Shown here: positions 5,693 to 6,127 of the stretch, piece by piece
Position numbering within the stretch: position 1 is the first letter of the stretch
How the letters are laid out: each line of letters starts with the position of its first letter
DNA from: Chitinophagaceae bacterium UBA2467
GTDB lineage: Bacteria; Bacteroidota; Bacteroidia; Chitinophagales; Chitinophagaceae
Length of the DNA stretch: 6,127 nt
Assembly (NCBI GenBank): GCA_002342205.1
Contig: DDPN01000059.1
Coordinates: 10,286-16,412, forward strand
Reading direction: 5' to 3'
The notes under the pieces: model-generated
The model's database searches: none
Seen by the model: the letters and a program-made list of their open reading frames with translations, nothing else
What the model was told of the DNA's origin: nothing
Translations under genes and position numbers: made by a program

Positions 5693-6127
5693 TTATCGCA
5701 ACAACTCACAAGGCTTACAACCGGTATGTTTTTTAAAGGCTGTTGAAAAATGGGAGATAGAAGAATAACCCAGTTGCAGGGACACCTCTGTCACAGTCAA
5801 CCCTTTTTCGTACAGTAAAAACTTGGCATGTTCCATTCGCTGGCTTTGGTAAAATTCAAAAACAGTAGTGCCAAATAACTCCTTGAACCCCTTTTTAAGG
5901 TAGCATTCATTAATGGCTACTTTTCGACTCAATTCCTTGATGGTAATAGGCTCACCAATGTGTTTGATTAATATTTCACGTGCCTGCGTAATCTTTTCAC
6001 GATCTGCTTCGTTAGCCAAAAATTTGCAACTCACCATATCAGTAGACTGCTCCCCAATCATGCAATCCATTGTGTACAACAACAACATTTGCGTCTGCGC
6101 ATTGATAAAAATATTCTCTCGGGTGTC
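5693..6127 (-). CDS. AraC-family transcriptional regulator, N-terminus cut by window edge
   Basis: The frame is open from the right edge to the stop at 5693, giving 144 visible codons. It continues upstream of the first visible ATG (6088) with DTRENIFINAQTQ, so the true start lies outside and the N-terminal sensing domain is mostly missing. The visible part is the C-terminal AraC DNA-binding domain with two helix-turn-helix units. The first spans ITIKELSRKVAINECYLKKG plus FKELFGTTVFEFYQSQRMEHA, and the second TVTEVSLQLGYSSISHFSTA plus FKKHTGCKP. The YLKKGFKELFG form resembles the PchR-like regulators often linked to TonB-dependent siderophore receptors. A complete member would be about 300 residues. 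It lies upstream of, and in the same direction as, the envelope operon and the receptor gene, so it may control one or both (inference). Confidence 0.93.
   Translation of the reverse strand, partial: DTRENIFINAQTQMLLLYTMDCMIGEQSTDMVSCKFLANEADREKITQAREILIKHIGEPITIKELSRKVAINECYLKKGFKELFGTTVFEFYQSQRMEHAKFLLYEKGLTVTEVSLQLGYSSISHFSTAFKKHTGCKPCELLR

Noticed and set aside
5693..6088. Complete small 131-residue regulator starting at 6088
   Set aside because: The frame stays open upstream of this ATG to the window edge with AraC-like sequence, so the gene is a truncated view of a longer protein.

Overview
The window looks like chromosomal DNA of a Bacteroidota bacterium, probably from the Chitinophagaceae or a relative (inference). 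The DNA is AT-rich and the start codons lack clear Shine-Dalgarno sequences. The families present are typical of that phylum: DUF5777 and DUF4920 envelope proteins, short lipoprotein c-type cytochromes, a TonB-dependent receptor, and an AraC regulator with the 'LKKGFKELFG' type of DNA-binding domain. All eight recognised genes lie on the minus strand, so transcription runs from high to low coordinates. No stretch over 300 bases lacks a gene, and no RNA gene, insertion sequence or CRISPR array is visible.

In transcription order, the right edge holds the C-terminal part of an AraC-family regulator (5693 to the edge; its N-terminus is outside). A 100-base AT-rich gap follows, containing an all-A/T near-palindrome. 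Next come six tightly packed genes that look like one operon (5592 down to 2045): a lipoprotein with two haem c motifs, a lipoprotein with one haem c motif, a membrane-anchored OB-fold (tRNA_anti-like) protein, a secreted YceI-family protein, a DUF5777 outer-membrane beta-barrel, and a secreted DUF4920 protein. Gaps are 5, 10, 10, 14 and 44 bases. A strong intrinsic terminator lies 23 bases past the last stop codon. After it, a TonB-dependent outer-membrane receptor gene starts at 1901 and runs off the left edge, with 633 codons visible and the C-terminus missing.

Every one of the six operon products carries a signal peptide, lipobox or membrane anchor, and none looks cytoplasmic. This suggests one cell-envelope module combining redox proteins (haem c), a lipid- or isoprenoid-binding fold (YceI), two OB-like domains and an outer-membrane barrel. 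Its substrate and function cannot be read from the sequence. An AraC regulator on one side and a TonB-dependent receptor on the other resembles nutrient- or metal-responsive loci, but a regulatory link is inference. The operon is the most interesting part of the window. Its components belong to known families, and the combination looks uncharacterised to me, which I could not verify.
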